This document shows positions 5,944 through 12,841 of a DNA stretch of 14,102 nt, piece after piece. The position numbers and the translations under genes were made by a program. This stretch comes from an uncultured Anaerolineae bacterium. Its GTDB lineage: Bacteria > Chloroflexota > Anaerolineae > Anaerolineales > Villigracilaceae. A model generated the notes under the pieces. It was given only the letters and a program-made list of their open reading frames with translations. It ran no database searches and was not told where the DNA came from. Location: the NCBI GenBank assembly GCA_903854805.1, contig CAINXK010000455.1:1-14102 (forward strand), in the 5' to 3' direction. Numbering within the stretch: the first letter of the stretch is position 1; every line of letters starts with the position of its first letter.

Positions 5944-6645
5944 CTAAGCTTTCCCACGTTCCAGTAATTTTTGCGGATCAAGAATGACGATTTGGCTGCG
6001 CTCCAGGTGCAGGATCCCTTCGGTTTCGAGCACGTTCAGCGAACGGCTCAACACATCGCGCACAGTGCCAAGACGGGTAGCCATCTCATCCAGCGTTGTC
6101 CAAGAACGACGTGGAACAATTAAGACTCCATCCCGAAGTTCAGCGTGGTTCAGGAGCGTGTGCGCAATCCGCGCTTGGACACTCCTCAGGCCGAGATCTT
6201 CGACCAACTGCACGTAATACAGGATGCGGGCGCTCAGGTGTTCCAGGCAGGCCAGCGCCAGCGCCGGGTAACGCCTGGATAGATCAACCAGCGCCGCGCC
6301 TTCAATTGCCCAGGCGCTAATTTTTTCCAGCGCAACCACCGTCATCGGATAGGCTGCGCCGCTGAAAACCGCCTCGTCGCCAAAGAGCTCGCCATCGTGC
6401 AGGAAAAGGGCGGCCTGTTCGCGGCCATCCAGTGCGGTGCGCACGCCCTTTACCCAGCCTTTTTCCAGCAAATAGACATATTCACCGGGTTCGCCTTCTA
6501 GGCAGATGACTTGCCCGGCGGTATACACGCGCAAAATCATCTGCCGCGCCAGCGCCTCGGTCACTTCGGCGGGTAAGGCGGAAAAATGCCGCGTGGCGGC
6601 GATGACTTGTTTGGCAGTGGAAAAATCTGAATTGCTGGCGGGCAA
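5944..6645 (-). CDS. Crp/Fnr-family transcriptional regulator
   Basis: 233 residues. The N-terminal cyclic-nucleotide-binding-like beta barrel spans about residues 20-130 ('GQVICLEGEPGEYVYLLEKGWVKG', 'GELFGDEAVFSG'), followed by a long dimerisation helix (130-165). The C-terminal winged HTH spans about 180-215, with the recognition segment 'TTLDEMATRLGTVRDVLSRSLNVLE', the typical VR-x-x-x-SR pattern. Only C48 and C133 are present, so it has no FNR-type four-cysteine iron-sulphur site. The cAMP-pocket arginine motif is not evident. A heme/NO-sensing DNR-like or CooA-like role is possible but unproven. The only usable start in frame is TTG at 6645 (GAGG nine bases upstream); no ATG or GTG occurs between it and the preceding stop. 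It is probably cotranscribed with the methyltransferase-like gene upstream and converges on the oxidase operon. Confidence 0.85.
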   Translation of the reverse strand: MPASNSDFSTAKQVIAATRHFSALPAEVTEALARQMILRVYTAGQVICLEGEPGEYVYLLEKGWVKGVRTALDGREQAALFLHDGELFGDEAVFSGAAYPMTVVALEKISAWAIEGAALVDLSRRYPALALACLEHLSARILYYVQLVEDLGLRSVQARIAHTLLNHAELRDGVLIVPRRSWTTLDEMATRLGTVRDVLSRSLNVLETEGILHLERSQIVILDPQKLLERGKA

Positions 6646-6687
6646 GGTGCTGAGCCTCGGCTTTGGCAGTCCCTCCCGCTCATCTGG

Positions 6688-7158
6688 TCAAGGCGGGAAA
6701 CGGGGGATCAGGAAGGGGGTGGCGCTGCGATAGTTATGATATTCTACCCCGAAACGCGCCTCCAATCCCCAACTTTCGTGAACGTAAATGTAGCTCAACA
6801 AAGACGTAAAAATGAGCAGCACCAGCCCAAAAATCACCCCGGAACCCGCCCAGACGGCCAGCCCCAGGTAAAACAGACTCGCGCCCAGCGTCATGGGGTT
6901 GCGGCTGTAACGATATGGGCCGGTTTGAACCAGTTTTTGAGTGGCGACTGCCGGGGCGGGGGTGCCGAGTCCGGCGATATACAGCGTCTGTACCGACCAG
7001 ATGACCAGTCCCAGGCCGCCCCCAACCAGAGGAAACCCCAGGGCAATCCGCCAAAAGTCAGTATGGAAGCCGCCTTCAAGTGCCCACACCAGCCCCAGTT
7101 CGATTCCGGCCATCAGCGCCAATCCCAAAAAGAAAACGACGATCACTTTTTTACGCAA
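6688..7158 (-). CDS. Isoprenylcysteine carboxyl methyltransferase-like membrane protein
   Basis: About 156 residues with four membrane helices. The core is 'LVQTGPYRYSRNPMTLG' (about residues 90-106), the cofactor-binding signature of the ICMT/PEMT family. The C-terminal 'HESWGLEARFGVEYHNYRSATPFLIP' matches the family's E..L...FG..Y..Y....P..IP ending. Bacterial members methylate small lipophilic or isoprenoid substrates with S-adenosylmethionine; the substrate here is unknown. The start is uncertain: TTG at 7158 has a poor ribosome binding site and no ATG precedes it in frame. It is the first gene of a minus-strand pair with the Crp/Fnr regulator. Its promoter would share the 155-base divergent region with the exporter operon. 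Confidence 0.8.
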   Translation of the reverse strand: MRKKVIVVFFLGLALMAGIELGLVWALEGGFHTDFWRIALGFPLVGGGLGLVIWSVQTLYIAGLGTPAPAVATQKLVQTGPYRYSRNPMTLGASLFYLGLAVWAGSGVIFGLVLLIFTSLLSYIYVHESWGLEARFGVEYHNYRSATPFLIPRFPP

Positions 7159-7212
7159 AGCATTGTTGATGGAAGCCAGCCTTTCTGGCCTTTAGTTTAC
7201 CCAAAGAGAACT

Positions 7213-7237
7213 TTGACAAATACGACATAAGTCGTAC
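7213..7237 (+). promoter_or_regulatory. Operator copy 2 with adjacent -35-like box (exporter/tetR operon)
   Basis: TACGAC-ATAA-GTCGTA (7221-7236) is a perfect 6+4+6 dyad, the same core as at 834-849 with a one-base change in the spacer. A consensus-like -35 hexamer TTGACA (7213-7218) sits two bases before it; the -10 is not clear. Binding here would block the promoter of the operon that includes the TetR-family gene at 7734, the usual arrangement for autorepression. The region is also upstream of the divergent gene at 7158. Confidence 0.7.
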
Positions 7238-7269
7238 CGAAATACACGGCTCGGTCTTATCCTTGCACT

Positions 7270-7294
7270 CGCGGGAACCTCCCGCGATTTTTTT
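7270..7294 (+). terminator. Leader terminator / possible attenuator before the exporter operon
   Basis: CGCGGGA (7270-7276) pairs perfectly with TCCCGCG (7280-7286) around an ACC loop and is followed, after one A, by seven T residues (7288-7294). It is a strong rho-independent terminator in the plus direction. It lies between the promoter/operator and the first gene, ending only about five bases before the ribosome binding site AAAGGAG. No plus-strand gene upstream needs it, so it may terminate a short leader RNA or act as an attenuator. No obvious alternative antiterminator hairpin was seen. Confidence 0.7.
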
Positions 7295-7313
7295 ACCCAA
7301 AGGAGTTTGACCG

Positions 7314-7730
7314 ATGTCCAACCACTCAAAACATTCAGCCTGGAGAACAAGCGTTGTCGTCTTGTCGCTTTTGCTCATCTTTGTGGCCCTGCCCCACACG
7401 CTGGAGGATTTCGCCCTAGGCGAGCCGGCCAAAAATGGCGTGCCTGCCCCGGTTTTGGCCGGAGTCATCGCCGGGTTATTCGCCCTGCAGGGGCTGGGGC
7501 TCTTTTTTCTTGGGAGCGACCAGCGGCGCGGCTACTTCATCCATCTGGGGATTGGGGTTTTCTGGCCGCTGGCGGCGGGCAGCGCCCAACTGCCAGTGAT
7601 TCTCACCTTCCAGCCCTACCGCGCCGGATTTATCTCGCTGCACTATGTCTTTGGGATGATTATCCTGGGCATCCTACTCTTCCTGGCCTCCATTCAGGGG
7701 CTGAGAACGGCCCCAACGGCGGAGAAATAA
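7314..7730 (+). CDS. Four-helix membrane protein of unknown function
   Basis: 138 residues with hydrophobic segments near 12-28, 44-66, 76-98 and 106-127. The ATG follows AAAGGAG (spacing about nine). 'LPHTLEDFALGEP' after the first helix, with its H28 and acidic residues, and 'PYRAGFISLHYVFGM' before the last helix look like conserved features, but I do not know the family. It is the first gene of the operon, three bases before the TetR-type gene, and stands right behind the operator, so it should be under that repressor's control. A small sensor or accessory membrane factor of the exporter is possible. Confidence 0.7.
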   Translation: MSNHSKHSAWRTSVVVLSLLLIFVALPHTLEDFALGEPAKNGVPAPVLAGVIAGLFALQGLGLFFLGSDQRRGYFIHLGIGVFWPLAAGSAQLPVILTFQPYRAGFISLHYVFGMIILGILLFLASIQGLRTAPTAEK

Positions 7731-7733
7731 TCC

Positions 7734-8258
7734 GTGTGCGCTGAAGCCAGTCAAACCCGTGAACGGTTGCTGGAGGCCGGACAAGCCCTTTTCAGCGACC
7801 AGGGCTATGCCGCCACATCCATGCGCCAGGTGGCAGAAAAAGCCGGGCTGGCGCTGGGCGGTGTCTATAACCATTTCCCATCCAAAGAAGCCATTTTCCA
7901 GGCCATCCTGTTGGAGTACAACCCCTTCACTCGCTGCAACCTGCGACCCCTGCCTGAGAATTTTGACCAGCTGCAGGTTAAAAAGTTGCTGGCTGAGTTG
8001 GAAAAACAGCCTGAATTTTTCAACCTGATCCTGATTGAGTTGCTGGAGTTCAAAGGAAAGCACCTGCCCAGGCTCTTTGAGAACATTTCCGGCCACGGCC
8101 CGCCCCCAGAATCCTGGCGCACCTTGCTCAGCTTGGTGATTTCTTATCGCACCACCCAAATCCTGCTAGCCTGCGCGTTGCCGCCTGGCGCGCAAACCCA
8201 ACTTTCGCCAGATGCTGTTCTGGATTTCATCCTGAACAACAAACTGGCCCCGGAGTAA
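7734..8258 (+). CDS. TetR-family transcriptional repressor
   Basis: 174 residues. The N-terminal TetR HTH is clear (residues 7-55): 'TRERLLEAGQALFSDQGYAATS', 'MRQVAEKAGLALGGVYNHFPSK', 'EAIFQAIL'. The C-terminal ligand/dimer domain is short and unremarkable, so the ligand cannot be read. The start is GTG at 7734, with GGAG at 7721-7724 overlapping the end of the previous gene. It lies between the small membrane protein and the ABC permease, like cecR (ybiH) before the E. coli ybhGFSR genes. The palindrome at 7221-7236 is its likely operator, and the identical core at 834-849 suggests a second target operon. Confidence 0.9.
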   Translation: MCAEASQTRERLLEAGQALFSDQGYAATSMRQVAEKAGLALGGVYNHFPSKEAIFQAILLEYNPFTRCNLRPLPENFDQLQVKKLLAELEKQPEFFNLILIELLEFKGKHLPRLFENISGHGPPPESWRTLLSLVISYRTTQILLACALPPGAQTQLSPDAVLDFILNNKLAPE

Positions 8259-8261
8259 TGT

Positions 8262-9389
8262 ATGAATTCTCGTCTCCTCTCGATCATTCGCAAAGAGTTT
8301 ATCCAAATCTGGCGCGACCCGCGCACCCTGATGATTGTGCTGGTCATCCCCATTTTGCAGTTATTCCTACTGGGGTATGCCGCCACCAACGACGTGCGCA
8401 ACGTCCCGCTGGCCATCTACGACCAGTCATCCAGCCCAGAATCGCGTGCCCTGCTCGAGTCCTATCGTGTCGCCGACTACTTCAAGGTGGCCTTCGCGGT
8501 CACTTCCGAAGCGGAATTGCGCCTGCTGCTCGAAAGCGGCCAGGCCAAGGCGGGATTGATCATCCCGCCCGACTATGCCCGGCAGCTGAAACATGGTTCC
8601 GCACAGGTAGCCTTTGTGCTCGACGGCTCCGACCCGACGGTGGCTTCCACCTCCCTGTCCGCCGCCCAACTGATTGGTCAGCGCCACGCCACCAGCATCC
8701 TGACCGAAAAAGTGGCCCGCTCCGGGCAAGGTCTCGCCCTGCACGTGCCGGTCGAAATCCGCACCACGGTCTGGTTCAACCCCGACCTTGCGAGTTCCTA
8801 CTTCATGATCCCTGGCGTGATTGGCATGGTGCTCTCGGCCCTGACCGCCATGCTGACCGCCACCGCCGTTGTCCGCGAGCGCGAGCGCGGCACCATCGAG
8901 CAGTTGATTGTCACGCCCATCCGTTCGTGGGAACTGATCGTTGGCAAGCTGGTGCCCTACACCATCCTCTCGCTCTTCAACATGCTCGAAGTGTTGGCTC
9001 TCGGCCACTGGTGGTTTGGCGTGCCAATCCAGGGCAGCCTGGTGCAGGTGGTGGTCATCTCGGCGCTCTTCCTGATTTCCGGCCTGGGCATTGGCCTCTT
9101 TGCCTCGACCATCGCCAACACCCAGCAGGAAGCCATGCTGACCGTCTGGATGACGCTCCTGCCGAGCATCTTCCTCTCCGGCTTTTTCTTCCCAATCAGC
9201 GCCATGCCCGCCGCCCTGCAAGCCATCTCGTACGCCATCCCGCTGCGCTACTACCTGGTACTCATTCGCGCCCTGATGATTAAAGGCGTTGGTCCCAACG
9301 TCCTGTGGAGCGAAGTCGTTTCGCTCATCATTTTCGCCGTCGTCATCATGAGCGCCGCCACCCTGCGCTTCAAAAAGCGCCTCGATTAG
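8262..9389 (+). CDS. ABC-2 type exporter permease (YbhR/YbhS-like)
   Basis: 375 residues. The N-terminus 'IIRKEFIQIWRDPRTLMIVL' is the connector-helix motif of ABC-2 drug/lipid exporter permeases, followed by the first membrane helix (about 22-42). A large extracytoplasmic domain covers roughly 43-165. Then come five C-terminal helices with 'RERERGTIEQLIVTPIRSWELIVGKLVPY' between the second and third. The final sequence 'LPSIFLSGFFFPISAMPAALQAISYAIPLRYYL' is typical of YbhS/YhhJ-like proteins. It starts three bases after tetR, with GGAG at 8250-8253. Only one permease gene is present where E. coli has two (ybhS, ybhR), so it probably acts as a homodimer or pairs with a protein encoded elsewhere. 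Confidence 0.9.
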   Translation: MNSRLLSIIRKEFIQIWRDPRTLMIVLVIPILQLFLLGYAATNDVRNVPLAIYDQSSSPESRALLESYRVADYFKVAFAVTSEAELRLLLESGQAKAGLIIPPDYARQLKHGSAQVAFVLDGSDPTVASTSLSAAQLIGQRHATSILTEKVARSGQGLALHVPVEIRTTVWFNPDLASSYFMIPGVIGMVLSALTAMLTATAVVRERERGTIEQLIVTPIRSWELIVGKLVPYTILSLFNMLEVLALGHWWFGVPIQGSLVQVVVISALFLISGLGIGLFASTIANTQQEAMLTVWMTLLPSIFLSGFFFPISAMPAALQAISYAIPLRYYLVLIRALMIKGVGPNVLWSEVVSLIIFAVVIMSAATLRFKKRLD

Positions 9390-9421
9390 TTTTTTCATCC
9401 CAGATTTTCAAGGAGTTTTCC

Positions 9422-10765
9422 ATGCAAACCAAACGCCCGCTCTCTATCCTGTTCGTTCTCGCCGTGGTCGCCCTGCTTGCGGCAGGTTACTATGCCTATA
9501 ACACCTATTTTGTTGCATCTGCCGCCAGCGGCGCGCTGACTGCCTCCGGCACGATCGAAGCTGCGGATGTGTTGATCGCCCCCGAACTTTCCGGCAAAGT
9601 AACCGAAGTGCTGGTCAACGAAGGCGACCAGGTCAAAGCCGGAGATGTGCTTTTCCGCCTCGACGATAGCATGCTTCAGGCTCAGCGCAAAGTCGCCGCT
9701 GCCGCTGTGGACACTGTCCACGCTGCCGTCCAGACCGCTGAATCCGCTGTCGCAGTTGCCCAATCCCAGTACGACCTGACCCTGACAGCGGCCCTGGCCG
9801 AACAAAAAACCAATCGCAGCGCCGATTGGACTGCCCAGGCTCCCACCGAATACAAGCAGCCGATCTGGTACTTTGAAAAATCCGAGCAGTTGACCTCGGC
9901 CCAAAACGAAGTCACTTCCGCCCAGTCCGCGCTGGAGACGACCGCCACTCGTCTCACCACCGTGGAAGAAAAAGCTGCCAGCGGCGATTTCATCGCTGCC
10001 GAAAAACGCTTGATGGATGCGCGTTCCAGCTTTGAAGTGGCCCAAAATGTTCTCGCCACCAGCGCCTCCGCTGACCAAAGCTTGAAAGATTCGGCACAGT
10101 CAAAATCCGACGATGCCCTGACCGAATTGAATGATGCCCAAAAAACCTATGATGATGCATCCACCACCAGCGGCGCGGCTGACGTGCTGACCGCCCGCGC
10201 CGATTTGCGGGTGGCACAGGAACGCTTCGATACCGCCCAGGACAAAGTCCGCGCTCTGCAAACCGGCAGCCAATCACCCAAGGTCGCCGCTGCCCAAAAA
10301 GTGCTCGACCAAGCATTCGCCGCTGCCGCCCAGGCCAAACTGGCGGTTGCCCAGGCCGAAGCCAGTTTGGCCCTGATCGACACCCAGCTCAGCAAACTGA
10401 CCACCACTGCTCCCGCTGACGGTCTGGTCCTGACCCGTGCCGTCGAACCTGGCGAAGTGGTCATGCCCGGCGCCAGCCTGTTGACTCTGGCGCGCCTGAA
10501 TGACCTGACCATCAAGGTCTATGTTCCAGAAGACCGCTACGGTGCATTGGCACTCGGGCAGACCGCCCAGGTTACAGCGGATTCTTTCCCAGGGAAAACC
10601 TTCAGCGGCACTGTCATTAACATTTCAGGGCAGGCCGAATTCACTCCGCGTAATGTCCAGACCACTGCGGGCCGCAAAACAACTGTTTTTGCCATCAAAC
10701 TTTCCCTGGCCGATTCGAATGGAAATTTAAAACCCGGCATGCCTGCGGATGTTTTATTCAAATAA
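9422..10765 (+). CDS. HlyD-type periplasmic adaptor / membrane fusion protein
   Basis: 447 residues from the ATG at 9422 (AAGGAG at 9410-9415, six bases upstream); longer readings starting inside the permease gene have no support. One N-terminal membrane anchor (8-27), then the first half of a lipoyl-like domain ('GTIEAADVLIAPELSGKVTEVLVNEGDQVKAGDVLFRLDD'). A very long alanine/glutamine-rich coiled coil follows (about 85-340). The second lipoyl half comes next ('TTTAPADGLVLTRAVEPGEVVMPG'), and a beta-barrel ('KVYVPEDRYGALALGQTAQVTADSFPG') closes the protein. The same role in YbhG is to link the inner-membrane ABC pump to the cell exterior. The hairpin is unusually long for the class and contains an insert around 'NRSADWTAQAPTEYKQPIWYF'. 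Confidence 0.9.
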   Translation: MQTKRPLSILFVLAVVALLAAGYYAYNTYFVASAASGALTASGTIEAADVLIAPELSGKVTEVLVNEGDQVKAGDVLFRLDDSMLQAQRKVAAAAVDTVHAAVQTAESAVAVAQSQYDLTLTAALAEQKTNRSADWTAQAPTEYKQPIWYFEKSEQLTSAQNEVTSAQSALETTATRLTTVEEKAASGDFIAAEKRLMDARSSFEVAQNVLATSASADQSLKDSAQSKSDDALTELNDAQKTYDDASTTSGAADVLTARADLRVAQERFDTAQDKVRALQTGSQSPKVAAAQKVLDQAFAAAAQAKLAVAQAEASLALIDTQLSKLTTTAPADGLVLTRAVEPGEVVMPGASLLTLARLNDLTIKVYVPEDRYGALALGQTAQVTADSFPGKTFSGTVINISGQAEFTPRNVQTTAGRKTTVFAIKLSLADSNGNLKPGMPADVLFK

Positions 10766-10775
10766 AGTTTTGATC

Positions 10776-10862
10776 AGAATTGGAAAACAAGCTCTCAGTG
10801 ATTTGCTTGTAAATTGTGAAACATCCGTTTCGCGAAAGCTGTCAGTCTTGTTTTCCAGTTCT
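10776..10862. repeat. 16-bp inverted repeat spanning the gap inside the exporter operon
   Basis: AGAATTGGAAAACAAG (10776-10791) and CTTGTTTTCCAGTTCT (10847-10862) are reverse complements except for one position that would form a G-U pair in RNA. They enclose 55 bases that contain the short palindrome TTTCGCGAAA (10828-10837). The gap has no T-run terminator. It separates GC-rich genes from visibly more AT-rich ATPase genes, so it may mark an insertion remnant, a small mobile palindromic element or a separate promoter for the ATPases. Confidence 0.6.
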
Positions 10863-10878
10863 CCATTTGGCGGTAAAT

Positions 10879-11829
10879 ATGAATTCTAAAGATGTACTAA
10901 TTTCAGCAAGTGAGCTGCATAAAGCTTTCGGCAATCTTCAGGCTGTTAGTGGCGTGGATTTGAACATCAGCGCTGGTGAGATTTACGGACTGGTTGGCGC
11001 AGATGGCGCCGGGAAAACCACCACGCTACGGCTCCTGGTTGGAGCATTGCTGGCCACCAGTGGTCAAGCTAGTATCTGCGGTTATAGTATCAAATCTCAG
11101 GCTGAGCAAGCCCGCGCCCACATCGGCTATCTTTCTCAGCGCTTCTCACTTTATGAAGATTTGACGGTACTTGAAAATATTCGCTTCTTTGCCGAAGTGC
11201 GTGGGCTGCAGTCGGATGAGTGGTATCCACGCTGTATGGAAATTCTCGATTTCGTTGGTCTGGCCCCTTTCAAAGATCGCCGTGCCGGGCAATTATCTGG
11301 TGGGATGAAGCAAAAGCTAGGGCTGGCCTCGGCGCTGGTCACACGCCCAAAAGTGCTTTTGCTCGACGAGCCTACCACCGGTGTTGATCCGGTCACACGT
11401 CAGGATTTCTGGCAATTGCTTATTAAACTGGTTTCAGTTCAAAGTGAGGGTGTTTCTGTGATTATTTCCACGCCCTACATGGACGAAGCTGCTCGCTGCC
11501 ATCGCGTTGGTTTTATGAGAAAAGGCCAAATTATCGCCGAAGGAACCCCTGGCCAATTGCGTAATATGCTCAACGACCGGGTTCTTGAATTACGCGGCAG
11601 CCCATTGCCCTTGCTCAAACAAATCAGCGCACAGGATCCTGGCGTGGAGGATGTGCGCGCTTTTGGCGACCGGCTGCACCTGCGTGTTAGTCCGAAGCAG
11701 GCCGAATCTGTCATTAAAAAACTACAGCAATCCGTCACGGCTGGCGGCGGCGATTTTGTGAGTGCGCGCCAGATTCCGCCAGTGCTCGAAGATGTATTTA
11801 TCTATTTAGCGGAGCAAGAAAATGCCTGA
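10879..11829 (+). CDS. ABC transporter ATPase, first YbhF-like half (degenerate H-loop)
   Basis: 316 residues from ATG 10879, chosen because the domain starts at once (VLISASELHKAFGN) and the longer GTG start at 10816 adds an unrelated tail. Walker A GADGAGKTT (40-48), Q-loop Q87, signature LSGGMKQ (139-145) and Walker B VLLLDEP (159-165) are intact. The switch histidine is replaced: the usual TTHYMDEA reads STPYMDEA, with P199. E. coli YbhF's first domain is degenerate at the same place and shares the unusual 'G.DGAGKT' Walker A. The C-terminal domain ends with 'VLEDVFIYLAEQE'. It overlaps the second ATPase by eight bases. Base composition is lower in GC than in the permease and adaptor genes. 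Confidence 0.9.
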   Translation: MNSKDVLISASELHKAFGNLQAVSGVDLNISAGEIYGLVGADGAGKTTTLRLLVGALLATSGQASICGYSIKSQAEQARAHIGYLSQRFSLYEDLTVLENIRFFAEVRGLQSDEWYPRCMEILDFVGLAPFKDRRAGQLSGGMKQKLGLASALVTRPKVLLLDEPTTGVDPVTRQDFWQLLIKLVSVQSEGVSVIISTPYMDEAARCHRVGFMRKGQIIAEGTPGQLRNMLNDRVLELRGSPLPLLKQISAQDPGVEDVRAFGDRLHLRVSPKQAESVIKKLQQSVTAGGGDFVSARQIPPVLEDVFIYLAEQENA

Positions 11830-12733
11830 ACCAGTAATTGTTGTAGATCATCTCACTCGTCGTTTTGGTGATTTTGTAGCAGTCAATGATGTCTCGTTTG
11901 AAGTACAACCCGGCGAGGTTGTCGGCTATCTGGGGCCAAACGGCTCAGGAAAAACCACCACCTTTCGCGTATTGCTCGGATTACTCGCTCCTACCGAAGG
12001 ACGTGCTTCCGTGCTCGGTTTCGATGTCTTTCGCCAGTCGGAACAGGTGCGTGCTCGTGTCGGGTATATGTCCCAAAAATTTGCCATCTATGATGACCTG
12101 ACCGTCTGGGAGAATCTCCAATTTTATGGTGGCGTGTATGGCATTACAGATAAGGCTCGAATTGAGGAAACAATAGCTCTTGTCGGTTTGAGCGATCACA
12201 AGAAAACCATCACTCGTGAACTTTCTGGCGGCTGGCGACAAAGGCTGGCGCTGGGAATTTCTCTTGTTCATAGCCCCCGTTTGTTATTTTTGGATGAACC
12301 CACAAGCGGTGTTGATCCAACTGCTCGCCGTGCTTTTTGGGATTTGATCTACGAATTGTCCGCTAGTGGCGTGACCATTCTGGTAACGACGCATTACATG
12401 GATGAAGCCGAATATTGCAATCGGGTTGGCATGATGCGGGATGGCAATCTCTTGGCCCTGGATACGCCGCTGGCGCTGAAAGAACGCTATGTTCCTGGTG
12501 ACATCTGGGAATTATATGCCGAACCGCTGTTGGACGGGCTGAATCATTTATCGGGTACTCAAGGTGTGCTGAGAGTCAGCCTGGCTGGAGACCATTTACG
12601 TGTGATTGTAGAACCCGGCCTGAGCGAGAAAGAATTAAAAAAGATGCTGGAAAAATCGGGTGTGCGTGTCGTTTCCATTCAAAAAGGCGAGGCCACCCTA
12701 GAAGATGTATTCTTAAATCTGGCAAAGGGCTAA
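11822..12733 (+). CDS. ABC transporter ATPase, second YbhF-like half (complete motifs)
   Basis: 303 residues. Walker A GPNGSGKTT (38-46), Q-loop Q85 in YMSQKF, signature LSGGWRQ (134-140), Walker B LLFLDEP (154-160), D-loop SGVDP and switch histidine H191 in TTHYMDEAEYC are all present, so this is the hydrolytically competent partner. The C-terminus 'ATLEDVFLNLAKG' is typical of ABC-2 exporter ATPases. It starts inside the end of the first ATPase gene (GGAG about eight bases before the ATG), so the two are made together and probably form a heterodimer equal to one YbhF protein. It is the last gene of the operon and converges on the VIT-type gene. Confidence 0.92.
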   Translation: MPEPVIVVDHLTRRFGDFVAVNDVSFEVQPGEVVGYLGPNGSGKTTTFRVLLGLLAPTEGRASVLGFDVFRQSEQVRARVGYMSQKFAIYDDLTVWENLQFYGGVYGITDKARIEETIALVGLSDHKKTITRELSGGWRQRLALGISLVHSPRLLFLDEPTSGVDPTARRAFWDLIYELSASGVTILVTTHYMDEAEYCNRVGMMRDGNLLALDTPLALKERYVPGDIWELYAEPLLDGLNHLSGTQGVLRVSLAGDHLRVIVEPGLSEKELKKMLEKSGVRVVSIQKGEATLEDVFLNLAKG

Positions 12734-12763
12734 AAAGCCGTTTCTAAACTCTAAAAATCCTAA

Positions 12764-12814
12764 CGGCGGGAAAAGCCATAAACAATACGAAATTAAAAAT
12801 GACTTTTTCCGCCG
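12764..12814. terminator. Inverted repeat between convergent genes, possible bidirectional terminator
   Basis: CGGCGGGAAAAG (12764-12775) pairs with CTTTTTCCGCCG (12803-12814) with one G-U position, around a 27-base AT-rich loop. It sits in the 108-base gap between the stops of the second ATPase and the VIT-type transporter. There is no long T-run after the stem in either direction, so termination is inferred from position and dyad only. Confidence 0.35.
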
Positions 12815-12841
12815 GTTTATACCGTCCAACTGTAGTTTGTG

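Noticed and set aside
5944..6645. Calling the Crp/Fnr-type regulator FNR itself
   Set aside because: Only two cysteines (C48, C133), not the four needed for an FNR iron-sulphur cluster.
8258..9398. Long alternative frames over the ABC permease (plus 8258-9283 and minus 8427-9398)
   Set aside because: Arg/Pro/His-rich or Gly/Asp/His-rich composition typical of out-of-frame GC-rich DNA; the permease frame at 8262 has all family motifs.
9305..9421. Upstream extension of the adaptor gene into the permease gene
   Set aside because: Adds an Arg/His-rich tail; ATG 9422 has AAGGAG at ideal spacing and begins a signal-anchor sequence.
10816..10878. GTG start at 10816 for the first ATPase
   Set aside because: The extra 21 residues lie within the inverted-repeat region and do not match any ATPase N-terminus; ATG 10879 starts right at the domain.
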